A stretch of 64,000 nt of DNA from Rufibacter roseus (GTDB lineage: Bacteria; Bacteroidota; Bacteroidia; Cytophagales; Hymenobacteraceae): the NCBI RefSeq assembly GCF_001647285.1, contig NZ_LRML01000004.1, positions 310,001-374,000 of the forward strand. The letters run 5' to 3'. Shown here piece by piece: positions 1 through 8,750 of this stretch. Within the stretch, counting starts at the first letter, position 1, and every line of letters begins with the position of its first letter. Position numbers and translations under genes: made by a program. Under the pieces are notes generated by a model that was not told the origin of the DNA, did no database searches, and saw only the letters and a program-made list of their open reading frames with translations.

Positions 1-2
1 AA

Positions 3-359
3 GGCATGGCCGCCGCTGAGAAGAAATACGGTAAGCTGCCTGCTTTGCCAGCTCCACCGCCACCGGCACCACCCGCCCCAGATGCGCCTCAGGCCAAACT
101 ACCACCACCACCACCCTTCACCACTGACTTGCCCCAAGAGTTCAAGGAGCGAAACCCAACTGTAAAAGGATTGAGCAGCGATGAAGGAACCTTGTATGTC
201 ATCTTTAAGTCTGGCGAGGTGGAGAGTTTCGACCAAACCCCCGAAGGCAGAACTGCCTTTGAAAAGAAGTTTGGAACTTTGCCTCCTCCCCCGCCGCCGG
301 TGCGGGTGAAGAAAGACCTTCCGCCACCTCCGCCGCCCACAAGAAATAAGCTCAATTAG
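3..359 (+). CDS. Proline-rich C-terminal tail of a protein cut by the left edge
   Basis: The reading frame is open to the left edge, so the ATG at position 6 is probably internal. What is visible is two similar units: a KKYGKLP stretch followed by proline/alanine runs, then a globular-looking segment (VKGLSSDEGTLYVIFKSG) leading to EKKFGTLP and two more polyproline runs before the stop. Bacteroidota M56/BlaR1-type sensor peptidases often end in tails like this, but the catalytic part is not in the window, so the family is a guess. Low complexity makes homology by composition unreliable. Confidence 0.5.
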   Translation, partial: GMAAAEKKYGKLPALPAPPPPAPPAPDAPQAKLPPPPPFTTDLPQEFKERNPTVKGLSSDEGTLYVIFKSGEVESFDQTPEGRTAFEKKFGTLPPPPPPVRVKKDLPPPPPPTRNKLN

Positions 360-360
360 C

Positions 361-388
361 CCTGTTTTTTGAAAAACTGCTCCAAAAC
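361..388. repeat. PIR-A palindrome, copy 1 (degenerate)
   Basis: A weak match to the family: CCTGTTTTTTGAAAAACTG followed by CTCCAAAACG. Only the centre and right arm are recognisable. It starts 1 bp after the stop of the first gene and runs into a canonical terminator. Confidence 0.4.
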
Positions 389-416
389 GCCTTCCTCCCC
401 GGAAGGCGTTTTCTTT
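384..416 (+). terminator. Intrinsic terminator of the proline-rich gene
   Basis: A perfect 12-bp stem, AAAACGCCTTCC paired with GGAAGGCGTTTT around a TCCCC loop, is followed by a T-rich run (TTTTCTTTT). It lies 24 bp after the stop codon. Confidence 0.8.
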
Positions 417-455
417 TGCCCGAGCGTAACCAGTAGGTTTTCAGGCAAATCCTTC

Positions 456-463
456 TAGCTTTG
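456..463 (+). promoter_or_regulatory. Bacteroidota -7 box (TAGCTTTG) of the ABC operon
   Basis: TAGCTTTG matches TAnnTTTG and lies about 30 bp before the TTG start of the ABC ATPase. No convincing -33 TTTG is visible at standard spacing. Confidence 0.5.
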
Positions 464-492
464 TAGAAACCAAACCTCAACCAAACATCATT

Positions 493-1395
493 TTGGCAAA
501 CGTATTAGACATTCAGGGGCTGAGCAAGCGCTACGGCAGAGTGCAGGCCCTGGACCAACTGAGCATTGGCGTTCCGCAGGGCAGCATTTACGGGCTGCTA
601 GGACCCAACGGCAGCGGCAAAACCACCACGCTAGGCATTGTGCTGGATGTGATCAACCCCTCGGGCGGCACCTTCCAATGGTTCGGGCAAACCATGTCCA
701 AGAGCACCAAGCGGCGCATTGGCGCGTTGCTGGAAACTCCCAATTTTTACCCCTACCTCAGCGGCGAACAGAACCTCAGAATTTCAGCCGACATAAAGAA
801 AGTAGATCACGCACATATTCAAAGGGTGCTGGACATGGTAGGCCTTTCGCACCGGAAGCAGAACAAGTTCAAGGGCTATTCTTTGGGTATGAAACAACGG
901 CTGGCCATTGCCTCGGCGCTGCTAGGCGACCCAGAGGTGCTGGTGCTGGATGAACCCACCAATGGTTTAGACCCCGAGGGCATTGCCGAAGTACGTCAGC
1001 TCATTTTAGACGTGGCGGCGCAGGGCAAAACTATTTTATTGGCCAGTCACTTACTTGATGAAGTGGAGAAAGTCTGCACCCACATGGCAGTACTGCGCAA
1101 CGGCAAATTGAAAGCAGAGGGACCGGTTTCCTCCATCATGTCCACCAACGATCAAGTGTTCATCAGCGGCGGGGCACCTCTGGAGCAGCTATTAGTATTG
1201 GCGCAGCAGTTACCCTTTGTGACTGAGGCGCGGGTACAGCAGAACCAGGTGCAGTTGGTGCTGCAATCTGGCACAGACAGCTCAGAATTGAACAGCGCGT
1301 TTTTTGCACAGGGCGTGGCGCTAGGGCAGCTGACTGTTAAAAAGAAAAGCCTTGAAAGCCAGTTTATGGAAATCATTAAAGCCGAAACCGTATGA
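493..1395 (+). CDS. ABC transporter ATP-binding protein (exporter type)
   Basis: 300-residue ATPase. Walker A GPNGSGKT is at 37-44, the signature SLGMKQR at 130-136 and Walker B VLVLDE at 149-154, followed by the switch histidine in LLASHLLDE. A C-terminal domain of about 80 residues without a recognised motif follows. This is the architecture of the bacitracin/ABC-2 exporter family. The start is TTG: no in-frame ATG lies between the -7 box and the conserved N-terminus. Its stop overlaps the start of the permease gene by 4 bp (ATGA), so the two are translationally coupled and should form one exporter. Substrate unknown. Confidence 0.9.
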   Translation: MANVLDIQGLSKRYGRVQALDQLSIGVPQGSIYGLLGPNGSGKTTTLGIVLDVINPSGGTFQWFGQTMSKSTKRRIGALLETPNFYPYLSGEQNLRISADIKKVDHAHIQRVLDMVGLSHRKQNKFKGYSLGMKQRLAIASALLGDPEVLVLDEPTNGLDPEGIAEVRQLILDVAAQGKTILLASHLLDEVEKVCTHMAVLRNGKLKAEGPVSSIMSTNDQVFISGGAPLEQLLVLAQQLPFVTEARVQQNQVQLVLQSGTDSSELNSAFFAQGVALGQLTVKKKSLESQFMEIIKAETV

Positions 1396-2168
1396 CCTCT
1401 TCGTTACTTAGCATAGAACTCCGCAAGCTGCTACCCTACCGCACGTTCTGGGTTATTTTAGCCGTGTACGTAGCCCTGCTGGTGCTTATTCTGTACTTCA
1501 GCAGCCACGTGACCATTAACGGTCAAAAAGCCGGCGAATCTTTTTACCAGTTCCCCGACCTCTGGGTTAAGCTCACCTACATTGCCAGCTATTTTAACCT
1601 GCTGCTGGGCATATTAGTGATTATTGCCGTGACCGATGAATACGCCTTCAGAACCATCAGGCAGCAGGTAATTGACGGCTACACCCGTGCCAACGTAGTG
1701 CAGGCCAAATATTCAGTAGTGCTTTTGTTGGGAGTGGTGTGCGCCTTATTGGTGTTCCTATTAGGCATTATCTTCGGAAACATCTTCAGTCCGGCCTCTA
1801 ACACGGCTAACATGTTCACTGACTCGCACTACGTGTTCTTTTACTTTATACAGGCGGTAGGGTACATGACGCTGGCCATGCTGTTCGGTTTCCTGATTAA
1901 GAAAAGCGGATTAGCCATTATTGCTTTTTTGATTTACGCTAAAATTGTAGAGCCCATTATTCATTACCAACTTCCTGATTCGGTAGACAAGTATTTCCCC
2001 ATGAAAGCCCTGTCTACCCTCACGCCTATTCCAAATAAAGAGCTGTTTGAAATGGTCACCGGAGCTTCTGAAAGCCTTGGCATTTGGGGAGCCGCCGCAC
2101 AATCAGTTATTTACATCATGCTCTTTTGCTTGCTAAGTTACATTCTGCTACGGTCAAGAGATTTATAA
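1392..2168 (+). CDS. ABC-2 type transporter permease
   Basis: 258-residue integral membrane protein with about six hydrophobic segments (around 18-38, 60-80, 100-130, 150-170, 175-195 and 235-253) and a cytoplasmic N-terminus starting with charged residues (IELRKLLPYRT). This fits the permease half of an ABC-2 exporter. It overlaps the ATPase gene by 4 bp and is followed by a PIR-A palindrome and then a strong terminator, so the operon is two genes long. The cargo cannot be inferred from sequence; lipid or antimicrobial peptide export would be typical of relatives. Confidence 0.85.
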   Translation: MTSSLLSIELRKLLPYRTFWVILAVYVALLVLILYFSSHVTINGQKAGESFYQFPDLWVKLTYIASYFNLLLGILVIIAVTDEYAFRTIRQQVIDGYTRANVVQAKYSVVLLLGVVCALLVFLLGIIFGNIFSPASNTANMFTDSHYVFFYFIQAVGYMTLAMLFGFLIKKSGLAIIAFLIYAKIVEPIIHYQLPDSVDKYFPMKALSTLTPIPNKELFEMVTGASESLGIWGAAAQSVIYIMLFCLLSYILLRSRDL

Positions 2169-2171
2169 GCT

Positions 2172-2209
2172 CGTTTTAGGCCTATTTTTTACAAAACAGG
2201 CCTAAAACA
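2172..2209. repeat. PIR-A palindrome, copy 2
   Basis: Arms GTTTTAGGCCT and AGGCCTAAAAC are perfectly complementary around a T6-AC-A4 centre. It begins 4 bp after the permease stop. A separate canonical terminator follows, so the palindrome is not itself needed as the intrinsic terminator here. Confidence 0.9.
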
Positions 2210-2213
2210 ACAA

Positions 2214-2255
2214 CCAAGAGCCCCGTTGCAAAAAGCAACGGGGCTCTTGGTTTTT
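2214..2255 (+). terminator. Strong intrinsic terminator after the ABC operon
   Basis: A perfect 16-bp stem (CCAAGAGCCCCGTTGC and its complement) with an AAAAA loop is followed by TTTTT. The preceding A-rich bases may also let it work toward the minus strand. Confidence 0.92.
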
Positions 2256-2298
2256 AACCACTCATTGAACGCTTGCGTTTTTTTGCTGCTTCTTTTCT

Positions 2299-2979
2299 TT
2301 AAGTAGATTTTACATCTGAGGCAGAAATGCTTCCAAAATAAGCTACTATTTTAGCTAAATCTGGCAGGTGCGTGTACCTGAGCTTGTTCTGCTTGATGTA
2401 CGCTTTCATTTGACCTTTTTTCTTGCCGTATATCGTTTCCAAATCCTTTTTCACGTTGCGTAGTTCTTTTACTTTGCCGCTAGGCAGCAGAATAAAATAC
2501 GAATCAACACGCTGCTCTACATAGTAAGGCCTGTTGGCCATAGGGTATCCGTATGGACTGTAGCCTCCGCGGTACATGGCATCACGGCTTACGTCGCGGC
2601 GGGTCATGGTTTCGCGGCGGAGCAGCCCGTAATTACCAAAGACAATCTGTTCAAAAAAGGCCGGAGCCAGAAAATCACTGTAGTCATTGCCCATGTTCCA
2701 GCGCTGTGTCACAAACACGCGGCGGAACCTTCCGTCTTTTTCAACGGCCTCAAAGCCACGTACCGTCACAGGAGCATAAGCCGCTACCGTTCCATCGGTT
2801 TTGGTGATCTTAATTAAATCTTCGGAACGGTGGTAAGTAATTTTACCCATGACTGAATCGCCAGAGGCTAGGTATACTCTGCCCATCGCCCATTCATCTA
2901 CCAGACCAGACGCTTGCGCCATGGCATTGCCCGCTATTAAAAGCAAGGCTGTTAAAAGACCAAATACTTTTCTTTCCAT
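2299..2979 (-). CDS. Secreted protein of unknown function
   Basis: About 226 residues with a clear signal peptide (MERKVFGLLTALLLIAGNAMAQA, cleavage after AQA). The mature part begins with strands such as GRVYLASGDSVMGKITYH, and a Tyr/Pro/Gly-rich stretch (RGGYSPYGYPMANRPYY) sits near the middle. The start chosen is the ATG at 2979 because AGGAG lies 8 bases before it; ATG at 2985 or GTG at 2988 would only lengthen the signal peptide. It is likely periplasmic or outer-membrane associated. No family recognised. Its terminus faces the terminator at 2214-2255. Confidence 0.75.
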   Translation of the reverse strand: MERKVFGLLTALLLIAGNAMAQASGLVDEWAMGRVYLASGDSVMGKITYHRSEDLIKITKTDGTVAAYAPVTVRGFEAVEKDGRFRRVFVTQRWNMGNDYSDFLAPAFFEQIVFGNYGLLRRETMTRRDVSRDAMYRGGYSPYGYPMANRPYYVEQRVDSYFILLPSGKVKELRNVKKDLETIYGKKKGQMKAYIKQNKLRYTHLPDLAKIVAYFGSISASDVKST

Positions 2980-3260
2980 CTTCATCACTCCTATTGCTTA
3001 AGTCTTCCGTCAATATATAGAACAATTTCTATACTAAGAAAAACATCAGAAAGTTTTCTAGCATAGCGTTTTATAACGAAAAAAGTAATTGGCTATTATG
3101 TTAGCTCCAGCTGACAGCACCTCCAGAATTATTTTTCACCCAATGCAACGCTTTCCGCACTTTAGGTATCTATGAGTAAGGAATAACCCAAACCGGTTGC
3201 TTCTGTGGCTGGCAAATAGCCTCTATTTTATAACCTATTTTATCTCTTTATTGTTCAAAC

Positions 3261-3782
3261 ATGCATTACCTTAAAAACCTCCTCCTGCTGCTAAGTTTCA
3301 GCTTCTTCCTGTTTTCTTGCTCCGATGACGATGCCGGTAATCCGGCACCCGTTTCACCTTACCAGAACTACCTGAAAATAGACAACGAATTCTATGAGTT
3401 GAACAGCGCTCAGGCATTTTATGATGAAGACTACCCCACCCTTTTTACCTTATGGTTGCTGAAAGATGATGATGAGCAACTAATATCATTTGACTTTTTG
3501 AGAAGCGCTGAAGAAGCCGATCTTTCTAACGGCACCTATTCTTTTAAACAGCCGGTAAGCGGCAATGCCTCCAACTTTGAGCAGGGCAAGTTTTATTATG
3601 TTCTTGCCAAGGCCAATGCCGAAACCAGCATCAACTCAGGAGAGACCCAGGTGGTGCAAGGGGAGACAAAAATTAAAAAGCTGGGCGAGGGCAACTATGA
3701 AATTACTTACAAAGTTAAGTTCCAGAACAAAACAGTGGAAGGATATTATAAAGGCGAAGTAGAGATCATGGAATCATGGTAA
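3261..3782 (+). CDS. Small lipoprotein of unknown function
   Basis: 173 residues. A type II signal peptide (MHYLKNLLLLLSFSFFLFSC) has its lipobox cysteine at 20, followed by SDDD, an acidic patch after the lipidated Cys. The rest is beta-rich (YLKIDNEFYELNSA, FYYVLAKANAET, YEITYKVKFQNKTVEGYYKGE) and resembles small Bacteroidota lipoproteins with a single lipocalin-like sheet, but no family is assigned. It stands alone between a divergent neighbour and a terminator shared with ribBA. Confidence 0.75.
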   Translation: MHYLKNLLLLLSFSFFLFSCSDDDAGNPAPVSPYQNYLKIDNEFYELNSAQAFYDEDYPTLFTLWLLKDDDEQLISFDFLRSAEEADLSNGTYSFKQPVSGNASNFEQGKFYYVLAKANAETSINSGETQVVQGETKIKKLGEGNYEITYKVKFQNKTVEGYYKGEVEIMESW

Positions 3783-3791
3783 GTCTCTTTT

Positions 3792-3844
3792 GAAGTAGAA
3801 CAAAAAAGGCGGAAGATTTTCTTCCGCCTTTTTTGTTCTACTTC
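3792..3844. terminator. Bidirectional terminator between the lipoprotein gene and ribBA
   Basis: A perfect 25-bp stem with a 3-base loop runs from 3792-3816 to 3820-3844. Each strand has a T6 run inside the descending arm after a GC-rich top (GGCGGAAG/CTTCCGCC), so it can end transcription from both convergent genes. It overlaps the last codons of ribBA. This convergent junction has no PIR-A copy. Confidence 0.92.
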
Positions 3845-5040
3845 TTCAAAATCTCGTGCCCCAGCTTATCACGTTTAGTAGTGAGGTAACGCTGGTTAAA
3901 CTCATTGGGCTCTATCTCAATTGGCAACTGTTCCACTATCTCCAGTCCATAGCCTATAAGGCCGGTACGCTTGCGGGGATTGTTAGACAGCAGGCGCATT
4001 TTAGTGACACCCAAGTCTCTCAGTATTTGCGCTCCCACGCCATAATCTCGCTCATCTGTCCCAAAACCTAACTGAATGTTAGCTTCAACGGTATCTAAGC
4101 CCTGCTCCTGCAGTTTGTAGGCTTTCAATTTGTTGAGCAGCCCAATGCCGCGGCCTTCCTGGTTCATGTAGACAACCACGCCTTTTCCTGCCTCTTCCAC
4201 CATTTGCATGGCCTTGTGCAGTTGCGGACCGCAGTCACAGCGGCAAGAACCAAATATATCACCCGTTACGCAGGAAGAGTGCACGCGCACTAAAATTGCT
4301 TCGCCTTCTTCCCAAGTACCTTTTACCAAGGCCAGATGTTTGGCGTTGTTGCTGCGCTGTGTGTAGGCGTACAAATCAAACTTGCCCCAGTCAGTGGGTA
4401 GCTCCACGGCAATTTCGCGGTCTATAAGACTTTCTTTCTGCAGGCGGTACTGTATCAGGTCTTTGATGGAAATGAGCTTGAGGTTAAAGCGCTCCGCCAC
4501 CTTTTCCAGGTCAGGCATACGGGCCATGGTTCCGTCCTCGTTCATGATTTCCACCAACACGCCGGCTGGCGCCAGTCCCGCCAGTTTGGCTAAATCAACG
4601 GCAGCCTCGGTATGCCCAGCTCTACGAATCACGCCTTCTTTGCGAGCCCGTAGCGGGAAAATGTGCCCAGGACGGCCTAAAGTAGCAGGGTCTGTTTTAG
4701 GGTCAGCCAGGGCCATAATGGTTTTGGCACGGTCAGAGGCCGAGATACCGGTAGTGCAACCGTTGCCCAGCAAATCGACAGATACTGTGAACGGTGTGGC
4801 ATGTACGGCAGTGTTACGACCTACCATCAACTCCAGCCCCAGTTCATCGCAACGCTCTTCGGTTAGAGGTGCGCAGATAAGTCCTCGGCCGTGGGTGGCC
4901 ATAAAGTTTACTATTTCAGGGGTAATTTTTTCAGCGGCGCAGATAAAATCGCCTTCGTTCTCACGGTCATCATCATCTACCACAATCACTACTTTCCCTG
5001 CCCTGATATCTTCTATTGCGTCTTCTATATTGTCTAGCAT
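3838..5040 (-). CDS. ribBA: Bifunctional 3,4-dihydroxy-2-butanone-4-phosphate synthase / GTP cyclohydrolase II
   Basis: 400 residues, normal for RibBA. The N-terminal half is DHBP synthase (acidic metal site RENEGDF at 26-32; later RAGHTEA), which makes the four-carbon unit of riboflavin from ribulose 5-phosphate. The C-terminal half is GTP cyclohydrolase II, opening GTP; the zinc cysteines are in [15 protein letters not shown] starting at C257, and the GTP loop in NQEGRGIGL. It is monocistronic, with a -7 box about 70 bp upstream. No FMN riboswitch is seen in the short leader. Confidence 0.97.
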   Translation of the reverse strand: MLDNIEDAIEDIRAGKVVIVVDDDDRENEGDFICAAEKITPEIVNFMATHGRGLICAPLTEERCDELGLELMVGRNTAVHATPFTVSVDLLGNGCTTGISASDRAKTIMALADPKTDPATLGRPGHIFPLRARKEGVIRRAGHTEAAVDLAKLAGLAPAGVLVEIMNEDGTMARMPDLEKVAERFNLKLISIKDLIQYRLQKESLIDREIAVELPTDWGKFDLYAYTQRSNNAKHLALVKGTWEEGEAILVRVHSSCVTGDIFGSCRCDCGPQLHKAMQMVEEAGKGVVVYMNQEGRGIGLLNKLKAYKLQEQGLDTVEANIQLGFGTDERDYGVGAQILRDLGVTKMRLLSNNPRKRTGLIGYGLEIVEQLPIEIEPNEFNQRYLTTKRDKLGHEILKK

Positions 5041-5108
5041 AGTATTAGCATCTGGTAAAGGCTAGTTCTGGCCACAATGGCCAAAGACTACTCTTGCCTT
5101 TTGATGCA

Positions 5109-5116
5109 CAAAGATA
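5109..5116 (-). promoter_or_regulatory. -7 box (TATCTTTG) of ribBA
   Basis: Reads TATCTTTG on the minus strand, a full TAnnTTTG match about 70 bp upstream of the ribBA ATG. Confidence 0.5.
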
Positions 5117-5176
5117 GCGGATTTTGACTGTTTCTGCCGGTTACCTGCCTGAAACCCGTATCTGATTAAAAGAGAA

Positions 5177-5218
5177 TGCGTTTTCAGTCTGTTTTTCAGA
5201 AAACAGGCCGAAAACGCA
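5177..5218. repeat. PIR-A palindrome, copy 3
   Basis: TGCGTTTTC and the complementary right arm AAAACGCA enclose a CTGTTTTTCAGAAAACAG centre. It lies 48 bp after the stop of the porin gene, in the gap before ribBA. Confidence 0.88.
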
Positions 5219-5265
5219 CCTCAATTGTAAGCTTTCTTCTTTGGTTTGTTTGCAGAGAGTATGGG

Positions 5266-6393
5266 TTAATTAAGAGAGAACATGTATACAAAAGCTGCCC
5301 CCACAGTTGTTTGGTTTTTCTTGGTGAACATACCTACATTGTCTTCAAAGAACGCATCTTTGGCTTGGTCTATGCGCACCTCTGGTTTAAACAACAGGTT
5401 TCCTTTCGCCATTTTAACGTTTCCGGTAACGGTGTAAGACGTTACCTCTAATGGTCCCGAGTATCTTACTCCTTCTGGGTCAGAAAAATATTCACCTCGG
5501 AAGCCTAAGCCAAATTTATCAGTAAGGTCATAGTTAAAGTAAAGGGCGGCTCCTTTCCAGGTAGCGTCTTTTGACCAACGGTCGGTGGCGTCTTCCACTA
5601 CAGCTCCTGTATAGAAAGAACCGTAGGCGGCATTTACACCTACTTTGAAAACATCCGTCAGTTGGTAAGAAGTAGTCAGATCAAACAAGCTGGTGTAGCT
5701 CCCTTTTGTGTCGCCAAAGGCGGAGAGAGATTTATATTCATCGCCCCCAATCCAGTTAATGTACATGTCCATGCCTTCAGCTGGTGAAAGGCGCAGCTGT
5801 GTGGTGATAGACTTCTGCTCATTGAAATCGCTGAGGCAATCCCAGCCATTTACAACACCCACCATCAGCCCCAGACGCTCATTAATGGAATAATCTAGTT
5901 TGGCGCCGGTGTGGTAAAAAGGTCCGTTGCCGAACAAGTAAGAAAGGCTGTAGTTGTAGTTTAAGGGAGCGTCTACCAGTTCGTAGCCAATGTGCGTACC
6001 GTATTGCCCCACAGTCAGCTTTAGCCGGTCATTGAAATCATAGGCAATGTAAGCTTGTTTGATAAGTCTTGCTGAGCTTCCGTTGCCAAAATTTGCCAGA
6101 TCAGCGTTAGGACCCACTGTAATGTCTGCCACGGCAGTAACCTTGTCTTTTGAGTAAGTTAACACTGTTTGCACCAGCCCTAAGGAAATGTTGTTATGGT
6201 AGAGGTCAAATATGCGACCTTGATTGGCCCCTGACTCTGGCCGGTTTAGGTTATACTGGTAAAAGGCATCTACATAACCATTTACATTAAAGCTGCCTTT
6301 ACTTTCTGGAACTGATGTTTCCTGGGCTAGCGCCGAATTGACTATATTTGCCATAGCGAAGAGCGCCGCCGATGTGCGTAAAATCTTTTTCAT
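5266..6393 (-). CDS. Outer-membrane beta-barrel porin next to the ammonium channel
   Basis: 375 residues from the ATG at 6393 (MKKILRTSAALFAMANIVNS, signal peptide ending ALAQ); the longer frame adds an implausible prefix. The mature protein is a run of amphipathic strands (VNGYVDAFYQYNL, AYIAYDFNDRLKLTVGQYG, LGLGFRGEYF) ending in an aromatic-rich last strand (VGAAFVYMFSLN), as in Bacteroidota porins. The strand pattern and the neighbour suggest passage of small nitrogenous solutes, which is inference. It follows amt on the same strand after a gap of about 300 bp. Confidence 0.85.
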   Translation of the reverse strand: MKKILRTSAALFAMANIVNSALAQETSVPESKGSFNVNGYVDAFYQYNLNRPESGANQGRIFDLYHNNISLGLVQTVLTYSKDKVTAVADITVGPNADLANFGNGSSARLIKQAYIAYDFNDRLKLTVGQYGTHIGYELVDAPLNYNYSLSYLFGNGPFYHTGAKLDYSINERLGLMVGVVNGWDCLSDFNEQKSITTQLRLSPAEGMDMYINWIGGDEYKSLSAFGDTKGSYTSLFDLTTSYQLTDVFKVGVNAAYGSFYTGAVVEDATDRWSKDATWKGAALYFNYDLTDKFGLGFRGEYFSDPEGVRYSGPLEVTSYTVTGNVKMAKGNLLFKPEVRIDQAKDAFFEDNVGMFTKKNQTTVGAAFVYMFSLN

Positions 6394-6696
6394 ACTTATT
6401 CGGTTAATTGTTAGAAATATTTTGGGAAAAGTATTCTGATAGGACATACCGGTTCTGCCTCCTCAAATTGCCGTTTGAGGAAAAATGGCTGAAACAGGAA
6501 TGGTACTATTACTAATAAAAACGGGTAAGCGGAAAAGAAACGACACGGTTGTTCTTTGTGAAGGTGAAGACAGGGGTAATGCGCTAACATTACCTCCTGT
6601 TTTTACCAACCATGTCTTCAGAATTCTATTGGTTTGTCAGAATTGAACTAAAGGCTTTTTCATTCGCCCAATCACAAACCAATCATACAAGGGAAA
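6394..6696. other. Gap between amt and the porin gene
   Basis: No gene seen. A hairpin lies at 6571-6600 (ACAGG, one-base bulge, then TAATG and complements, TTAGCG-type loop), and a short stem CCTCAAA/TTTGAGG at 6461-6480. The first could be a 5'-leader structure of the porin transcript or a partial terminator after amt. Confidence 0.4.
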
Positions 6697-8001
6697 TTAG
6701 ACCAGCGCCTCTACTCTGCCGGGAACGGCCGTCACTACTACTTCTTCTTTTTCTGGCATGCTCAGCTCATAGGCCGGCCCATTTATGTCTGGGTAAGCGT
6801 GCATCTTGTGCTCATGAATATCCAGGCCTTCCAGTTCTTCCTGCTCAGTTACTCTAATGCCCGTAGTCACTTTCAAGACAAACCACACTACAAAAGCAAA
6901 GGTAAAACTAAAAGCGCCCACCGCGCCCACGCCAATGAGCTGACTTACAAACTGACCTGTTCCGGCAAGCTTACCAAACAAACCAACCGCCAGCGTTCCC
7001 CAAACACCACAAATCAAGTGCACCGACAAAGCACCAACCGGGTCATCAATCTTAAGGCGGTCAAACAGCATCACGCCTACTACAACCAAAGAACCGGCCA
7101 CTAAACCTATAATCACGGAGTCAACTACGCCCATTTGGTCTGCTCCGGCAGTAATGCCCACTAAACCTGCTAAAATTCCGTTCAATACCATAGTGAGGTC
7201 ACTTGCTTTGAACAGAATCTGAGACATAAGGCACCCACCCACCGCTCCGGCAGCGGCAGCCAAGGTAGTCATTACCAAAACTCTGGACACGGCACCCGGA
7301 TCAGCGGAAAGAACTGAACCACCGTTAAACCCAAACCAGCCTAACCATAATATGAATACACCAATAGTAGCCAACGGAATGCTGTGGCCCGGAATTGGCT
7401 TGGCTTTACCGTCTACAAACTTGCCAATTCTTGGACCTAACAATATAATACCGGCCAATGCGCCCCAGCCACCTACAGAGTGTACTATAGTAGAACCGGC
7501 AAAGTCATAAAAAGGAGTAGCCAAGGTATTTAAAAAGCCTCCGCCCCACTTCCACATGCCTACTATAGGGTAGCACAGCCCCACAAACAGCAAAGAGAAA
7601 ATCATAAACGAAGATAGCTTTATACGCTCGGCCACCGCGCCAGAGACAATAGTGGCGGCCGTGGCGGCAAACATCCCCTGAAACAGGAAATCAGTCCAGA
7701 AGGTGTAGCCTGGGTTATAAGCAGAGGTTTCCCCGCCCTCTGGCAACGGAATACCAAAACCAGAGAAACCAAACAACGCACCCGCAAAGTTTTCGCCTGG
7801 GTACATCATTGAAAATCCCCAAAGTGTGTAGGTAATCAACCCAATAGGAAGAATCATGCTGTTCTTAAACAAGACATTAACTGTGTTTTTAGACCTGGCT
7901 AAGCCAGATTCCAGCGTGGCAAACCCAAGGTGCATGGCAAATACCAGAAAGATGGAGACCATCATCCAGACATTGTTGACAACAAATAGTTCTTGTGACA
8001 T
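6697..8001 (-). CDS. amt: Ammonium transporter, Amt/Mep/Rh family
   Basis: 434 residues with about 11 membrane segments, the normal Amt topology; the N-terminus enters the membrane directly (NNVWMMVSIFLVFAMHLGFATLESGL). The twin pore histidines are visible in STIVHSVGGWGAL and LSVHLICGVWGTLA, and the family motif FQGMFAATAATIVSGAVAER is present. It conducts ammonium across the inner membrane. The P-II protein gene is 75 bp upstream on the same strand, so the channel should be gated by that protein. The C-terminal tail (MPEKEEVVVTAVPGRVEALV) is longer than the minimal Amt tail. Confidence 0.97.
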   Translation of the reverse strand: MSQELFVVNNVWMMVSIFLVFAMHLGFATLESGLARSKNTVNVLFKNSMILPIGLITYTLWGFSMMYPGENFAGALFGFSGFGIPLPEGGETSAYNPGYTFWTDFLFQGMFAATAATIVSGAVAERIKLSSFMIFSLLFVGLCYPIVGMWKWGGGFLNTLATPFYDFAGSTIVHSVGGWGALAGIILLGPRIGKFVDGKAKPIPGHSIPLATIGVFILWLGWFGFNGGSVLSADPGAVSRVLVMTTLAAAAGAVGGCLMSQILFKASDLTMVLNGILAGLVGITAGADQMGVVDSVIIGLVAGSLVVVGVMLFDRLKIDDPVGALSVHLICGVWGTLAVGLFGKLAGTGQFVSQLIGVGAVGAFSFTFAFVVWFVLKVTTGIRVTEQEELEGLDIHEHKMHAYPDINGPAYELSMPEKEEVVVTAVPGRVEALV

Positions 8002-8011
8002 GGTGTAAAGT

Positions 8012-8052
8012 TTTAATGAATAATGAACAATGATTAATGAGTAATGAGGGAA
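8012..8052. repeat. Degenerate TAATGA-type short tandem repeat before amt
   Basis: Five imperfect units such as TAATGAATAATGA, CAATGATTAATGAG and TAATGAGG lie in the glnK-amt junction. Unit length is about 6-9 bp with drift. No protein or hairpin is implied. Confidence 0.6.
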
Positions 8053-8076
8053 AGAGAGAAATAAACTATTCCAGCG

Positions 8077-8415
8077 TTACAAGGCCATTTGCCCCACTTC
8101 GCCGTTTCTGATTCTAATGACTTCCTCTACATCCAGTATGAAGATTTTACCATCGCCTACTTTACCTGTATTGGCAATGCGTAGAATAGTAGAGACAACG
8201 TCATCTACATGATCATCGGTGGCAACGATCTCTATTTTGGTTCTGGGAATAAACCCCACGCTATAGGTAGCCCCGCGGTACACTTGAGCCGATCCGTGCT
8301 CCAGCCCAAACCCTTTAACATCATAAGTAGACATAAAAGGAATGCCAATTTGAGATAATGCCTCATACACCTCCTCAAATTTGGATGTTCTAATGATTGC
8401 TTCAATCTTTTTCAT
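8077..8415 (-). CDS. glnK: P-II nitrogen regulatory protein (GlnB/GlnK family)
   Basis: 112 residues, the exact P-II size. The T-loop YRGATYSVGF keeps the modifiable tyrosine at position 51, and the B-loop TGKVGDGKIF binds ATP/ADP with 2-oxoglutarate. The T-loop start (KGFGLEHGSAQ) differs from the usual KGFGRQKGHTE, so uridylylation or partner contacts may differ. It lies just upstream of amt, the arrangement of GlnK proteins that plug the ammonium channel when nitrogen is plentiful. Confidence 0.95.
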   Translation of the reverse strand: MKKIEAIIRTSKFEEVYEALSQIGIPFMSTYDVKGFGLEHGSAQVYRGATYSVGFIPRTKIEIVATDDHVDDVVSTILRIANTGKVGDGKIFILDVEEVIRIRNGEVGQMAL

Positions 8416-8715
8416 TAAGTATTATTTTATAAACAGTGTATTTCAAGAGGGGATATTTTTCAAAAACAATATAAATATACACTCCACCCCCTAAAAAGCA
8501 AGGGGGTATTAATAAATTTTTATATGTTTTTACAGAACACCCCCTTCATTATTAAACACACCCCTTTAAAATATACCACCTTATTATTATATTAAATATT
8601 ATATAAGACCACCATTTTTAACACTATCTTATTTTCATATATGGCGCAGAACCTTCTATTAAAATTTTAGAATATTATCAGAGTTTTTCTTAACACTTTC
8701 ACATGTCTTGCGCAT

Positions 8716-8750
8716 GCAGCCTATCTGATTACTAAAATCAGATAGGCTGC
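8716..8750. other. Perfect 15-bp hairpin upstream of glnK
   Basis: GCAGCCTATCTGATT (8716-8730) and its exact complement (8736-8750) flank a 5-base loop. There is no T-run on either side, so it is not a standard terminator. It is about 300 bp upstream of glnK. Confidence 0.75.

Noticed and set aside
5041-5170. Possible FMN riboswitch upstream of ribBA
   Set aside because: The leader is too short and shows none of the conserved RFN stem sequences.
8416-8480. Sigma-54 promoter search upstream of glnK
   Set aside because: No GG-N10-GC pair at the right spacing was found.
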